Assembly: GCF_001011035.1 (NCBI RefSeq)
Contig: NZ_CP011492.1
Location: forward strand, 62,001-126,000
From: Streptomyces sp. CNQ-509
GTDB lineage: Bacteria > Actinomycetota > Actinomycetes > Streptomycetales > Streptomycetaceae
Length of the DNA: 64,000 bases
Direction: 5' to 3'
A program made the translations under genes and the position numbers. The first letter of the stretch is position 1. Each line of letters starts with the position of its first letter. Of the stretch, positions 7,169 through 19,832 are shown one piece after another. The notes below the pieces were generated by a model. The model was not told the origin of the DNA and did no database searches. It worked only from the letters and a program-made list of their open reading frames with translations.

Positions 7169-10100
7169 TCAGTTCCCTTTCCGGCAGATGCCTGTCAGCC
7201 GGTCGTCATTGCGCACGCTCGCTGCCCCCGAGGTGCTGAGGACGTGGCAGCCGGCGTCCACCCGGACGGCGATGCGGTCGCCGTCGCGTTCGCCCCGGAC
7301 GGGGCTGCCGTCGACGAACACCACCGCTCCCTCGTGGCCCTCGGGTACGGGCACACTGACCGTCCCGGTGGTGTTGCCGGGCATCTGGACGCCGAGGTCC
7401 TGCCGGTCGCCGGACCGGTGGAAGGAGACCGCGATCGTGCCCTTGACCGTCGGCAGCGTGACGGAGCCGAAGCGTTGGTCGCCTGTCTGGGGCTTGACCT
7501 GGAAGGTCGCGTAGCCCGGCGAGGTGGGTTCGATGCCGTACATGTCGCGTGGGATGACGTAGGCGGGAGCCGTCGCCCAGGGGTGCGACCAGGTCATGTT
7601 GCTCTTCTGGCCCGGGTCCCAGGCTTCGCCGGTGGCGCCGGCGCCGATGTCGAGCATGTGCAGCCAGCCGTTCGTGCCGGTGGAGGTCAGCAGGTCGAGC
7701 GCGTCCTGACCGTGGCCGGCGCCGTACAGGGCCTCCAGCAGGAACCCGGAGCAGTAGACGCTGCAGGCCATGCCGCGGGAGGAGATGTAGTCCGCGACTG
7801 CGCCGCGCCGGCCGGCGTCGTCCGGGACCCCGAACGCCGACGGGAAGACGCTCGCGTGCACCGCGTGGTGGCCGGTCGGGACGTCGTCCCTGTCCAGTCC
7901 GTCGTCGTAGGCGCCCTGCCCCGGGTCGTAGAACCTGGTGTTCAGGGCGTCGCGGATCGTCCGGGCCTTCGCCCGGAATTCCTCGGCGTCGCTCGTGTGG
8001 CCGAGTTCGCGGGCGATGGTCTCCATCTGCCGGTAGTTGCTGTACGCGAGGGCGTTGAGGACGGTGTTCTGGTCGGTGAACCGGTAGCCGTCGCGCTGGC
8101 TGTCGGGCCAGTCGACGATGGCGTCGCGCTGGACGATGGTGCCGGTGGCCGGGCCGTAGTCCTCGTCGAGCAGTTTCGGCTTGAGCGTGTCGTAGGCGCG
8201 CTCGATCTGGGCGGTGGATCCAGTGCGTTGCCAGGTGTCGTACACGGCGCTGATCACGTACATCGGCCATTCGGTCGGCCAGGTGCGGTTCTCCTCGAAG
8301 TAGTCCATGGAGTACTGGCTGAGCGTCGGGTCCTCGGCGAGGTGGAGGTTGGACAGAAGCTGGATGTAGGCGTCGGCCTCGTAGTTGGTGCGTTCGCGGG
8401 TCCAGGAGTCGGTGAAGAAGTTCTGGTTGGCGGTCTCGATGGTGTCCTTGGTGAACTGCCAGACCCTGACGAGATCGGGGTCGGAGGAGGTCAGCTCGGC
8501 CGCGTCGCGGTCGAAGGGGTAGACCATGGCGAGCGCGCTCAGGTTCTCCTTCGTGATCGGGACGGGTGAGTCGACGATGTTCAGGTAGCGGAAGACGCGC
8601 ATGCCCCAGGTGTCGAGGGTCTGCCGGCCGTCTCGGAGGGTGAGCACGTCCTCGTACGTGTTGCCGGTGCGCATCCGGTAGCGGGCGGTGTGCGGAGCCG
8701 ACAGTTCCTCACCGAATCGCAGCCGGACCTGCTGGTCCTGCCGGCCGTCCAGGGTGAGCCGGACGCCGCCCATCCAGGTGCGGCCGAAGTCGACGAAGTA
8801 GTCGCCGCCGCCGAGATCGACGATCTTCTGGGGGGCGTGCGTCTGCTCCTCGACCTTCGCGAACGGTGTGGGGGCGAGCTTCTCGTACGGCTCCTTGACC
8901 TCGGGGGCGGTCCAGCCCTGGCCGGTGAAGCCCGGCTTCCTGAACCCGTCCGGGAACGCGGCCATGGTGACGTCTTCCCGGGGGGCGTACCAGTAGTTCG
9001 TGCCGATGCTCTCCGTCGACGTCCAGATGTCGCTTCCGGTCCTGGCCTGCCAGCCGGCTCCCGTGCCGAGGGTCTGGGTGGTGCCGTCGGTGTAGCGCAC
9101 GATCACGTGGGCCTGGAAGCGCCGGTCCTTGGTGGCGTAGGCGATCGCCGAGAGCGTGTGCGGGCCGCGTTCGCGGAGCCGGTCCGTGAGGTCGAAGCCG
9201 TCGTAGCGGACCTCGTCGCCGGTCGGGCTCGTCGGCCCGAGCCCGACGAACTCTCCGTCCAGGTACATCTTGTACACGTACTGCTTGGCGCTGGAGAACG
9301 CGGAGCCGGTGGCAAAGACGGTGGCCCAGGCGACCTTCTTGCCCGGCGCGAGCGAGAAGTCGTCCCGGAACAGCGCCCAGTCGTTGGCGAGGTTGGCGTT
9401 GAGGCAGTCGACTCCGGTTCCGAGGCTGAGCGCTCCGTCCTGGACGGTCCCGCAAGGGAAGCCTGCCGCGGGATCGTCGAAGTCGTTGCGGTACAGCTCG
9501 TCACCGTCGCCGGTCAGGTCGGTGACGCGGACATCGTCCACGACGCCCGTCTCGCTGCCGCCGTTGCGGAAGCCTATGACGCCCTCGGCGTAGGTGGTGT
9601 CGGTACGGCGGTCCACGACGCGGCCGTCGAGCGACGTGGTGAGGGTGGAGCCGACGGCTTCGATGCTGACCCGGTGCTCGGCGCCGGTCTTCAACTCCGT
9701 CCCGAGCGGCACCGGGGCGCCGGCACGGAATGTGCCGTCGGTCTGGATGTGCGGCACCAGGGTGCTGGAGTTGGCGGCGCCGGCCGCCCGGAACTGCCAC
9801 ATGTAGCCGTTCCTTTTGTCCGGGGACCGGAAGCGCACGCCGAGCGCGGTACGGGTGACCGTGAGCGTCAGGTCGACGCGGTAGTCGGTCCACTTCTCAC
9901 CAGCGGGCGGGCGGGGCCACACGGGGGCCGAATTTCCCCAGTCGGCGCCGGGACCTGTGCCGAACGAGGCGGACTCGGACCACCCGGAGGGCCGGCGGTC
10001 GTCATCCCAGACCTGCACGCGCCACCGGTACCGCTCCCCCGCCCGGAGCGCGGGACCGGCGTAGCGCACCGCCGACGACTGCGCGGATGCGACCTTGCCG

Positions 10101-10399
10101 GTCGCCCACACCGGGCGGCCCGCGCCGACGCGCGTCACCTCGATCTTGTACGCGCCCTGCCGGCGCAGCGCCGACTGCCAGCCGAACTCGACCGTCCCGG
10201 TGATGTCCACGTCCGTGGGAGCCGGCAGCGAGTTCGTCCGCAGCCCGGTCGGCGCCGACGGCCGCTCGGGCGCGCGGGACACTCCCTGCTCGTCCGTGGT
10301 CCCCGCGGCCGGCGCGGTGAGGGCGGCGACCGACGCGAGCACCGCGGCCACGACGGTGACGGCGCGCCAGGGCCCGGGTCTTCTTCTCCGAAGTCTCAT
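7169..10399 (-). CDS. Secreted alpha-L-rhamnosidase, GH78
   Basis: Large secreted glycosidase of 1076 aa that should release terminal rhamnose from plant or microbial glycans. An Arg-rich n-region and hydrophobic h-region ending AAGTTDEQ form a signal peptide (residues 1 to about 34). Fibronectin-like and rhamnosidase N-terminal beta domains follow. A laminin-G/GH16-like insert is suggested by RVDLTLTVTRTALGVRFRSP around residues 170-290. The six-hairpin catalytic domain carries the acidic motif FTDSWTRERTNYEADAY near residue 660 and GAGATGEAWDPG near 925, positions expected for the acid/base glutamates. A C-terminal beta domain ends ICRKGN. It is monocistronic, and a LacI-type palindrome lies between its start and likely promoter. 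Confidence 0.88.
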   Translation of the reverse strand: MRLRRRRPGPWRAVTVVAAVLASVAALTAPAAGTTDEQGVSRAPERPSAPTGLRTNSLPAPTDVDITGTVEFGWQSALRRQGAYKIEVTRVGAGRPVWATGKVASAQSSAVRYAGPALRAGERYRWRVQVWDDDRRPSGWSESASFGTGPGADWGNSAPVWPRPPAGEKWTDYRVDLTLTVTRTALGVRFRSPDKRNGYMWQFRAAGAANSSTLVPHIQTDGTFRAGAPVPLGTELKTGAEHRVSIEAVGSTLTTSLDGRVVDRRTDTTYAEGVIGFRNGGSETGVVDDVRVTDLTGDGDELYRNDFDDPAAGFPCGTVQDGALSLGTGVDCLNANLANDWALFRDDFSLAPGKKVAWATVFATGSAFSSAKQYVYKMYLDGEFVGLGPTSPTGDEVRYDGFDLTDRLRERGPHTLSAIAYATKDRRFQAHVIVRYTDGTTQTLGTGAGWQARTGSDIWTSTESIGTNYWYAPREDVTMAAFPDGFRKPGFTGQGWTAPEVKEPYEKLAPTPFAKVEEQTHAPQKIVDLGGGDYFVDFGRTWMGGVRLTLDGRQDQQVRLRFGEELSAPHTARYRMRTGNTYEDVLTLRDGRQTLDTWGMRVFRYLNIVDSPVPITKENLSALAMVYPFDRDAAELTSSDPDLVRVWQFTKDTIETANQNFFTDSWTRERTNYEADAYIQLLSNLHLAEDPTLSQYSMDYFEENRTWPTEWPMYVISAVYDTWQRTGSTAQIERAYDTLKPKLLDEDYGPATGTIVQRDAIVDWPDSQRDGYRFTDQNTVLNALAYSNYRQMETIARELGHTSDAEEFRAKARTIRDALNTRFYDPGQGAYDDGLDRDDVPTGHHAVHASVFPSAFGVPDDAGRRGAVADYISSRGMACSVYCSGFLLEALYGAGHGQDALDLLTSTGTNGWLHMLDIGAGATGEAWDPGQKSNMTWSHPWATAPAYVIPRDMYGIEPTSPGYATFQVKPQTGDQRFGSVTLPTVKGTIAVSFHRSGDRQDLGVQMPGNTTGTVSVPVPEGHEGAVVFVDGSPVRGERDGDRIAVRVDAGCHVLSTSGAASVRNDDRLTGICRKGN

Positions 10400-10416
10400 G
10401 GGTGCCCCCTCATTTA

Positions 10417-10430
10417 TTGAAACGATTCAA
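10417..10430 (-). promoter_or_regulatory. LacI-family-type operator upstream of the rhamnosidase
   Basis: TTGAAACGATTCAA is a near-perfect palindrome centred on CG, with five matching outer pairs and one mismatch beside the centre. This matches the usual shape of LacI/GalR-family operators. It lies 18 bases upstream of the rhamnosidase ATG, ideal for repression by blocking transcription. No LacI gene is in the window. Confidence 0.6.
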
Positions 10431-10483
10431 TTTATGTGTGCAGCGGAACCGTATTTCGCTTTAAATCCCGCGTCAATATGCGC

Positions 10484-10495
10484 TGACACGATTCA
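10484..10495 (-). promoter_or_regulatory. Second, weaker LacI-type half-conserved site
   Basis: TGACACGATTCA matches the inner 12 bases of the first site (TGAAACGATTCA) at 11 of 12 positions, 66 bases further upstream. Two sites at this spacing could allow looping by a tetrameric or cooperative repressor, which is inference. Confidence 0.35.
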
Positions 10496-10700
10496 TGGAA
10501 TCTGAAGACGTCCACTCAGGCCCACCTCAGTCGGCGGCGTCGGTGAGCAAGGGACCCCGGCAGAGCGGGTGTTGGCCCGACGACCCGGCATCGGTGGCGG
10601 CGGTCTCTGTAACGCGCCTGAAAAGAGCGCGGGCTAGCGTGGCCGGACTCCGGGCAGGGACGGCCCCGGAGGGAGCCGAGCCGGAAGGCAGGTGGGACGC

Positions 10701-11003
10701 GTGCGACTGACCCCCCGGGAGCAGGAGCGGCTGCTCATCCATGTGGCCGCGGACGTCGCCGAGAAGCGCCGGACGCGCGGCCTGCGGCTCAACCACCCGG
10801 AGGCGGTCGCGCTCATCACCTCCCACGTACTGGAAGGCGCCCGCGACGGCCGCAGCGTCGCCGACCTGATGGCCTCCGGCCGCAAGGTCCTCACCCGCGA
10901 CGACGTCATGGACGGCATCCCCGAGATGCTGCGCGACGTGCAGGTGGAGGCGACCTTTCCGGACGGCACCAAGCTCGTCACCGTCCACGACCCCATCGCC
11001 TGA
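10701..11003 (+). CDS. ureA: Urease subunit gamma
   Basis: 100-aa gamma subunit of nickel urease, which hydrolyses urea to ammonia and carbamate in the cytoplasm. The sequence begins with the family signature [10 protein letters not shown] and contains [11 protein letters not shown] and GKKVLT-like [11 protein letters not shown], as in all UreA proteins. GTG at 10701 gives the canonical N-terminus; a GTG at 10692 would add three residues. It is the first gene of the ureABCFGD operon, with ureB starting 13 bases later. Confidence 0.95.
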   Translation: MRLTPREQERLLIHVAADVAEKRRTRGLRLNHPEAVALITSHVLEGARDGRSVADLMASGRKVLTRDDVMDGIPEMLRDVQVEATFPDGTKLVTVHDPIA

Positions 11004-11015
11004 CGGGAGGACCGC

Positions 11016-11330
11016 GTGATGATCCCGGGAGAGATCCGCTACGGCGACGGGGCCGTCCGCCTCAACGAGGGCGCGGACGTCGTCCGGCTCACCGTGCTCA
11101 ACGCCGCCGACCGGCCGGTCCAGGTCGGCTCCCACTATCACTTCGCCGAGGCCAACCCGGGCCTGGAGTTCGACCGCGCCGTCGCCCGCGGCAGGCGCCT
11201 CGGCATCGCCGCGGGCACCTCCGTGCGCTTCGAGCCGGGCGTACCCGTGGAGGTCGCACTGGTGCCGATCGCCGGCCGGCGCGTGGTGCCGGGGCTGCGC
11301 GGCGAGACGGGCGGGGCGCTCGATGGCTGA
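11016..11330 (+). CDS. ureB: Urease subunit beta
   Basis: 104-aa beta subunit of urease. Signatures are the opening [10 protein letters not shown], the core [18 protein letters not shown] and the RFEPG segment near residue 70. GTG at 11016 follows GGGAGG by six bases; an ATG lies immediately after it and would change the protein by one residue. The last eight bases overlap the ureC start, so the two subunits are translationally coupled. Confidence 0.95.
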   Translation: MMIPGEIRYGDGAVRLNEGADVVRLTVLNAADRPVQVGSHYHFAEANPGLEFDRAVARGRRLGIAAGTSVRFEPGVPVEVALVPIAGRRVVPGLRGETGGALDG

Positions 11331-13044
11331 GCTGTCCCGGGCCGCGTACGCCGACCTCTTCGGGCCGACCACCGGCGACCGCATCCGGCTCGCCGACACC
11401 GACCTGCTGATCGAGATCGAGGAGGACCGCTCCGGTGGCCCGGGGCGCGCGGGCGACGAGGCGGTCTTCGGCGGCGGCAAGGTCATCCGCGAGTCCATGG
11501 GTGTCTCCCGCTCCGCCCGCGCCGACGGCACCCCCGACACCGTGATCACCGGCGCCGTCGTTCTCGACCACTGGGGCATCGTCAAGGCCGACGTCGGTGT
11601 CCGCGACGGGCGCGTCACGGCGCTCGGCAAGGCGGGCAACCCCGACACCATGGACGGCGTGCACCCCGAGCTGGTCATCGGCCCGGAGACCGAAGTCGTC
11701 GCGGGCAACGGCAAGATCCTCACCGCGGGCGCCGTCGACGCCCACGTCCACTTCATCTGCCCCCAGCTCGCCGACGAGGCGCTCGCCTCGGGCGTCACCA
11801 CCCTCATCGGCGGTGGTACGGGCCCCGCCGAGGGCAGCAAGGCCACCACCGTCACCCCCGGGCCGTGGCACCTGGCCCGGATGCTGGAGGCCATGGACGG
11901 CGTCCCCGTCAACGTCGGCCTGCTGGGCAAGGGCAGCACCGTCTCCAGTGAGGCGATGCGCAGCCAACTGCGCGGCGGTGCCCTCGGCTTCAAGATCCAC
12001 GAGGACTGGGGGGCCACCCCCGCCGTCATCGACGCCTGCCTCGCCGTCTGCGAGGAGACCGGCGCGCAGCTCGCCCTCCACAGCGACACCCTCAACGAGG
12101 CCGGCTTCGTCGGCGACACCCTCGCCGCCCTCGCCGGCCGCACCGTCCACGCCTACCACGCCGAGGGCGCCGGCGGAGGCCACGCCCCCGACATCATCAC
12201 CGTCGTCTCCTCCCCCCACGTCCTGCCCAGCTCCACCAACCCGACCCGCCCGCACACCGTCAACACCGTCGAGGAGCACCTCGACATGCTGATGGTCTGC
12301 CACCACCTGAACCCTGCCGTGCCCGAGGACCTGGCTTTCGCCGAGTCCCGCATCCGGCCCACGACGATCGCCGCGGAGGACGTCCTGCACGACCTCGGCG
12401 CCATCTCCGTCATCTCCTCCGACTCCCAGGCCATGGGCCGCATCGGCGAGGTGGTGCTGCGCACCTGGCAGACCGCACACGTGATGAAGAAACGGCGCGG
12501 TGCACTGCCCGGCGACGGCCGCGCCGACAACCTGCGGGCGCGCAGGTACGTCGCGAAGTACACGGTCAACCCCGCCGTCGCCAACGGCGTCGACCACGAG
12601 ATCGGCTCCGTCGAGCCCGGCAAGCTCGCCGACCTCGTCCTGTGGGACCCGGCGTTCTTCGGCGTCAAGCCGCATCTGGTGATCAAGGGCGGCCAGATCG
12701 CGTACGCGCAGATGGGCGACGCCAACGCCTCCATCCCCACCCCGCAGCCGGTCCTGCCGCGCCCCATGTACGGCGCCGCCGGCCGCGCCCCGCACGCCAA
12801 CTCCGTCTCCTTCGTCTCCCCGCTCGCGCTGGACGGTCACCTCCGCGACCGCCTCGGGCTGGGCAAGCCGATGGTCGCGGCCAGCTCCACGCGGTCGCTG
12901 ACCAAGGCGGACATGCGGCTGAACGACGCGACACCGGACGTACGGGTCGACGCCGACACCTTCACCGTGACCATCGACGGCGACGTGGTCGAGCCAGCCC
13001 CTGCGGCGGAGCTGCCGATGGCCCAGCGCTACTTCCTGTTCTGA
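11323..13044 (+). CDS. ureC: Urease subunit alpha (catalytic)
   Basis: 573-aa catalytic subunit carrying the dinuclear nickel site. Visible active-site features are the His-X-His in [12 protein letters not shown] (about residues 141-143), the carbamylated lysine in [12 protein letters not shown] (about residue 224), [15 protein letters not shown], and the mobile flap [13 protein letters not shown] with Cys and His near 326-327. Length and N-terminus ([20 protein letters not shown]) are canonical. The start overlaps the ureB stop. An uninterrupted antisense reading frame opposite the gene is a G+C artefact, not a gene. Confidence 0.97.
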   Translation: MAELSRAAYADLFGPTTGDRIRLADTDLLIEIEEDRSGGPGRAGDEAVFGGGKVIRESMGVSRSARADGTPDTVITGAVVLDHWGIVKADVGVRDGRVTALGKAGNPDTMDGVHPELVIGPETEVVAGNGKILTAGAVDAHVHFICPQLADEALASGVTTLIGGGTGPAEGSKATTVTPGPWHLARMLEAMDGVPVNVGLLGKGSTVSSEAMRSQLRGGALGFKIHEDWGATPAVIDACLAVCEETGAQLALHSDTLNEAGFVGDTLAALAGRTVHAYHAEGAGGGHAPDIITVVSSPHVLPSSTNPTRPHTVNTVEEHLDMLMVCHHLNPAVPEDLAFAESRIRPTTIAAEDVLHDLGAISVISSDSQAMGRIGEVVLRTWQTAHVMKKRRGALPGDGRADNLRARRYVAKYTVNPAVANGVDHEIGSVEPGKLADLVLWDPAFFGVKPHLVIKGGQIAYAQMGDANASIPTPQPVLPRPMYGAAGRAPHANSVSFVSPLALDGHLRDRLGLGKPMVAASSTRSLTKADMRLNDATPDVRVDADTFTVTIDGDVVEPAPAAELPMAQRYFLF

Positions 13045-13047
13045 GCC

Positions 13048-13749
13048 ATGCCGCCCCCGCCCGCCATCCGCGCCGCGCTGCTCGTACTCGCCGACGGCCG
13101 CTTCCCCGCCGGCGGCCACGCCCACTCCGGCGGCGCCGAAGAGGCCGTCGCCGCCGGGCGGATCACGGACGCCGTGGGGCTGGCGGCGTACTGCCGCGGC
13201 CGGCTGCACACCGCCGGGCTCACCTCCGCCGCCCTGGCCGCCGCCGCCTGCGCCGGAGCCGACCCGCTCCGCCTCGACGAGGCGGCCGACGCCCGCACCC
13301 CCTCCCCCGCCCTGCGCGCCACCGCCCGCAAGCTGGGCCGCCAACTGCTGCGAGCCGCCCGCGCCGCCTGGCCGAACGCGGAGCTGGACGCCCTCGCCGA
13401 GGCCCGCCCCCGCGGCGTCCACCAGCCCGTCGTCCTGGGCCTCGCCGCGCGGGCCGCGGGCCTCGGACCCGGCGACGCCGCACACGCAGCCGCGTACGAG
13501 GCGGTCTCCGGGCCGGCGACCGCGACCGTACGGCTCCTCGGCCTCGACCCCTTCGAGGCCACCGCCGTCCTCGCCCGCCTCGCCCCGGAACTGGACGACG
13601 TCGCCGCGCGGGCCACGGCGGCGGGTGTACGTGCGGCCGCCGCGGGCCGAGCCGATGTCGGGGCCCTTCTGCCCGCGGCGGGCGCCCCGCTCCTCGACAT
13701 CGCCGCGGAGGAGCACGCCGTCCGGGCGGCGCGGCTCTTCGCCTCGTAG
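13048..13749 (+). CDS. ureF: Urease accessory protein UreF
   Basis: 233-aa accessory protein that, with UreD and UreG, loads nickel into the apo-urease. The N-terminus ([21 protein letters not shown]) is the recognisable UreF signature. The rest is Ala-rich and helical, as expected for this poorly conserved family. It starts three bases after the ureC stop. Confidence 0.88.
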   Translation: MPPPPAIRAALLVLADGRFPAGGHAHSGGAEEAVAAGRITDAVGLAAYCRGRLHTAGLTSAALAAAACAGADPLRLDEAADARTPSPALRATARKLGRQLLRAARAAWPNAELDALAEARPRGVHQPVVLGLAARAAGLGPGDAAHAAAYEAVSGPATATVRLLGLDPFEATAVLARLAPELDDVAARATAAGVRAAAAGRADVGALLPAAGAPLLDIAAEEHAVRAARLFAS

Positions 13750-13798
13750 GCAGACCCCGGCCGACCCGGCCGAGCTCGTGAGAACCCAGGGAGACGGC

Positions 13799-14526
<728 letters not shown>

Positions 14527-14530
<4 letters not shown>

Positions 14531-15387
14531 CGGACCCCGGGGCCGCACACGCCGACCGTACGGACGGTCCGGCCCAGCGCCCGCCCGGCCCCCGCCGGTC
14601 CGCCGCGCGCGTGCCCGCCGGCGAAGTCCGCGCCCGTGCCCGTATCACCGCCGCCCCCGACGGGCGCGGCGGCACCGCCCTGCCGGAGCTGGCCGGGGAC
14701 GGACCGCTCGCCCTGCGCCGGATCCGGGCGGGCGCCGGGGAGGCGCGGGTGTGCCTGGTCGGGGCGATGGCCGGGCCACTCGGCGGCGACCGGCTGGGGC
14801 TCGACGTGCGTGTCGAGGCCGGTGCCGCCCTGAGCGTCACCAGCGCCGCCGCGACCCTGGCGATGCCGGGCACCGCCGGCGAGACCGCCCGCTACGACGT
14901 GCGCCTCACCGTCGGCGACGGCGCCGTGCTGCGCTGGCTGCCCGAGCCGATGGTCTCCGTGCGCGGCAGCCGACTCCACGTGACCTACCGCGTCGACCTC
15001 GCCCCTACCACCCGCCTGGTGTTCCGCGAGGAGCAGGTGCTCGGCCGCGCCGGTGAACCGCCCGGCCGGCTCGTCTCACGCCTCACGGTACGCAGCGGGG
15101 GCCGCCCGCTCCTCGACCAGACCACCGACTACGGCCCCGGCGCCCCTGCATGGGACGGCCCCGCCGTGCTCGCGGACAACCTCGCCGCGGGACAACTGCT
15201 CACCGTCGCACCCGAGTTCCACGACGCTCCGGCCGGGCCATGCGTCCTCGCCCCCGGCCGCGCCGTCCTCACCCCACTGCCTGGCCCCGGTACCCTCGCC
15301 ACCGCCGTGGCCCCGGACGCCCAGATCCTCCGCACCCTGCTGGACGACGCCCAAGCGCGGGCCACCTACCGCGGTCGCAAGCTCTGA
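14527..15387 (+). CDS. ureD: Urease accessory protein UreD (UreH)
   Basis: 286-aa scaffold protein of the UreDFG activation complex. Recognisable stretches are [17 protein letters not shown] near the middle and [20 protein letters not shown] overlap with ureG supports the start at 14527. The operon order A-B-C-F-G-D lacks ureE, the nickel metallochaperone, as in many Streptomyces ureases. The ORF ends just before a convergent pseudogene. Confidence 0.88.
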
Positions 15388-15454
15388 AGGGTGCGACAGA
15401 AGGTGGTGTCATGGCGGGTGGCCCGCGTGCCGAAAACGCCCGGGCTGTGCCGGT

Positions 15455-17297
<1,843 letters not shown>

Positions 17298-18098
17298 TCA
17301 CACGCTGATCACTTCGATCCCGGCGTCGGTGAGGCGAGCAATCATGTCGCCCGAGGCGGCTGAGTCGGTCACCAGGACGTCGATGCGGTCCAGGCCGCAG
17401 ATCCTCGCGAACGCCCGTCGCCCCAGCTTCGAGGAGTCGGCAGCCACGATCACCCGGTGGGCGCGTTCGGCGAACAGGCGGCTGATGCTCGCCTCTTCCT
17501 CGTGATGAGTCATCAGTCCCAGACTTGAGTCCACACCGTCGACGCCGAGGATCGCGACATCGAGCGCCACGTCGCTCATGACGCCGCTGGCCAGTGGGCC
17601 GACGAGTTCGTATGTCTGGGGACGCGCGACGCCGCCGGTCAGCACCAACTTGATCTGCGGCCGGACCGCCGCTTCGCTCGCGATGTTCAGGGCATTCGTC
17701 ACCAGGGTCACGCTGGGCGCCGGCGTGCCCGCAACCTGCTCGGCGCCGTCTCCCGCTGCCCGGATGATCAGTGCGCGTGCCACCTCGGTCGTGGTCGTAC
17801 CACCGTTGATGCCGACCACTATCCCCTGGCCGATCTGATCGGCGACCGCCTCCGCGATACGGCGCTTCTCCGCGGCGTTGTGCACGGACCGGTAGCGGAG
17901 CGGCAGTTCGTAAGACACCCCATGGGCGATCGCTCCGCCCCGGGTACGCACGAGCAACTGCTGCTCAGCCAGCTCGTCGAGGTCTCGGCGGATCGTCGCC
18001 GCCGAGACCTCCAGCACCGATGCAGCCTCCTCCACCTCGAGCCGCCCGTTCTCGGCCAGGTGCTGCAACAGCCTGCTCCACCGGTCGTGCTTGGACAT
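17298..18098 (-). CDS. DeoR/GlpR-family transcriptional regulator, AgaR-like
   Basis: 266-aa repressor with an N-terminal DeoR helix-turn-helix (EVEEAASVLEVSAATIRRDL, about residues 21-40) and a C-terminal sugar-phosphate-isomerase-like sensor (GINGGTTTTEVARAL, TNALNIASE, DSSKLGRRAF). Such proteins sense phosphorylated sugars. It is divergent from a CUT1 sugar importer operon followed by amino-sugar glycosidases, which suggests control by a GalNAc- or GlcNAc-derived phosphate, comparable to AgaR (inference). Two inverted repeats in the shared intergenic region are candidate operators. Confidence 0.88.
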   Translation of the reverse strand: MSKHDRWSRLLQHLAENGRLEVEEAASVLEVSAATIRRDLDELAEQQLLVRTRGGAIAHGVSYELPLRYRSVHNAAEKRRIAEAVADQIGQGIVVGINGGTTTTEVARALIIRAAGDGAEQVAGTPAPSVTLVTNALNIASEAAVRPQIKLVLTGGVARPQTYELVGPLASGVMSDVALDVAILGVDGVDSSLGLMTHHEEEASISRLFAERAHRVIVAADSSKLGRRAFARICGLDRIDVLVTDSAASGDMIARLTDAGIEVISV

Positions 18099-18153
18099 CC
18101 CACCGCCCCTTCTCGCGACAGTCCGCCGAGCATCGTAGCCCTCTGCGCAAGTG

Positions 18154-18170
18154 CACGATCACGCATCGTG
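18154..18170. promoter_or_regulatory. Inverted repeat in the DeoR/importer intergenic region
   Basis: CACGAT-CACGC-ATCGTG, perfect 6-bp arms with a 5-nt spacer, 56 bases upstream of the DeoR start. It is a candidate autoregulatory operator; no binding data exist in the sequence itself. Confidence 0.35.
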
Positions 18171-18277
18171 GCCCCCTCGACCGAGCCGTCGTAGGTCCGT
18201 CAGGTCACAGTTCGGGGTGGCATCTGGACGAGGAGCATCTCTGGATGCATACTCACGCCACACAGGGTGCGCGATAC

Positions 18278-18290
18278 TGCTCTGAGAGCA
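18278..18290. promoter_or_regulatory. Palindrome upstream of the sugar importer
   Basis: TGCTCTGAGAGCA is a perfect palindrome around a single central base, 60 bases upstream of the binding-protein ATG. It differs from the site near the DeoR gene, so only one of the two may be the operator. Confidence 0.35.
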
Positions 18291-18350
18291 CCAGATTCAA
18301 TCAACTTCAAGCATCCGCTCGAGAGTCTTCCCACGAAGGTGGCGTCAGAG

Positions 18351-19625
18351 ATGCGCAAGAGCACGATCAGGATCCTCACGGTCTGCGCTGTCGGTGCGCT
18401 GGGCCTCACGGCTTGCGGTGACGACGGGGGCGGCGGCGACGGTGACGGCGGTGCCACCACGATCAAGTTGGTGGCGGCGGATTACGGGGATAAGGCGTCG
18501 AACGCGTCGAAGGTGTACTGGGATGACGTGGTCAAGCGTTTCGAGGCGAAGCACAAGGACATCAGGGTCGATGTTCAGGTCATTAACTGGAATGACATCG
18601 ACACGAAGGTGAAGACGATGATCCAGGGCGGGAACGTCCCGGATGTCCTGCAGACTGGTGGGTATGCGGACAAGGTCGCCGACGATCTGCTGTACGAGGC
18701 GGATGAGGTGCTGTCGCCGAAGACGAAGTCGAACCTGATCGAGTCGTTCGCGAAGGCGGGTGAGGTCGACGGTACCCAGTACGGTATCCCGTTCGTGTCC
18801 TCGGCGCGGTTGATGTTCTACAACAAGGACGTTCTCGACGAGGCTGGTGTGGAGGTCCCGCGGACCTGGGACGATGTGGCCGCCGCGGCGGAGAAGATCA
18901 AGGATGAGAAGGCTGCGGAGATCCCGTATGCGCTGCCGCTGGGTCCGGAGGAGACGCAGGGCGAGTCGATGATCTGGGAGATCGGCAACGGTGGCGGTTA
19001 CACCGACGCCGAGGGCAACTACACCATCGACAGTGCGCAGAACGTGGAGACGTTCGAGTGGCTGAAGGAGAATCTGGTCGACCCGGGTCTGACGTATGAG
19101 AACCCCGCGACCACGGACCGTAAGACGGCCTTCGCGGACTTCGCTGCCGGGAAGGTGGGGATGCTCAACGGGCATCCGACGCTGATCCAGATGGCGAAGG
19201 ACGGCGGTGTCGACTACGAGGTGGCGCCGATCCCCGGCAAGGACGGTCCGCTGGATTCCACGCTGGGTGTGGCGGACTGGATGATGGCGTTCAAGGACGG
19301 CGGGAAGCAGGAGGAGATCAGGAAGTTCCTGGACTTCGCGTATGCCAAGGAGAACACGCTGAAGTTCGATGAGATGTACAACCTCATGCCGGTGACCACG
19401 GACACCCTTGAGGAGATGCAGTCGAGCGGGAAGCACAAGGACCTGGAGCCGTTCTTCGAGGTGCTGCCGGCCGCGCAGTTCTACCCGCTGGGCAGCACGA
19501 GCTGGGACGTGGTCTCCGCGGAGATCAAGAAGTCGGGCGGCAAGGCCGTCTCGGACGACCCGTCCAAGGTGCTGGGCGAGCTCCAGCAGAAGGCCGAGGA
19601 GACCGCCGCCGACATGGGCGAGTGA
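18351..19625 (+). CDS. ABC sugar transporter, solute-binding lipoprotein (CUT1)
   Basis: 424-aa extracellular binding protein anchored by lipidation at Cys22 in the lipobox LTAC, followed by a Gly/Asp-rich linker. The body has the family 1 sugar-binder pattern: YWDDVVKRFEAKHKDI, PDVLQTGG, GIPFVSSARLMFYNKDVLDEAG and AGKVGMLNGHPTLI. ATG at 18351 lies eight bases after GAAGGTGG and gives a proper signal peptide; upstream extension does not. First gene of the importer operon. No ATPase gene is present, so a shared MsiK-type ATPase encoded elsewhere would energise it. The nearby hexosaminidases suggest oligosaccharides containing amino sugars as ligand. Confidence 0.92.
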   Translation: MRKSTIRILTVCAVGALGLTACGDDGGGGDGDGGATTIKLVAADYGDKASNASKVYWDDVVKRFEAKHKDIRVDVQVINWNDIDTKVKTMIQGGNVPDVLQTGGYADKVADDLLYEADEVLSPKTKSNLIESFAKAGEVDGTQYGIPFVSSARLMFYNKDVLDEAGVEVPRTWDDVAAAAEKIKDEKAAEIPYALPLGPEETQGESMIWEIGNGGGYTDAEGNYTIDSAQNVETFEWLKENLVDPGLTYENPATTDRKTAFADFAAGKVGMLNGHPTLIQMAKDGGVDYEVAPIPGKDGPLDSTLGVADWMMAFKDGGKQEEIRKFLDFAYAKENTLKFDEMYNLMPVTTDTLEEMQSSGKHKDLEPFFEVLPAAQFYPLGSTSWDVVSAEIKKSGGKAVSDDPSKVLGELQQKAEETAADMGE

Positions 19626-19832
19626 CCCGGCACCCGTAGGTGACGCACCCTCGGTGAAACCGCGCCGGGCCGGGCCGCCGCGCCGTATGCCGCGCGGCGG
19701 CCCGCCCCGGGGGCACCCTCACCCCCGGGCGTCCCTCGTGCTTGCGCGCGGCCCGTGCACGATCGCGTCGCCGCGTCCCCTGTAGCCCCCCGTGCGGTCC
19801 CCTCAGCCGCCGTATCCGCAAGGAGTTTTCCC

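Larger units (their letters stand above)
10400..10700. other. Divergent intergenic region, rhamnosidase and urease promoters
   Basis: About 300 bases that must hold both promoters. The side near the rhamnosidase is unusually A+T-rich for this genome (10411-10500) and contains the two operator-like sites listed separately. The urease side is GC-rich with no gene visible. Confidence 0.5.
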
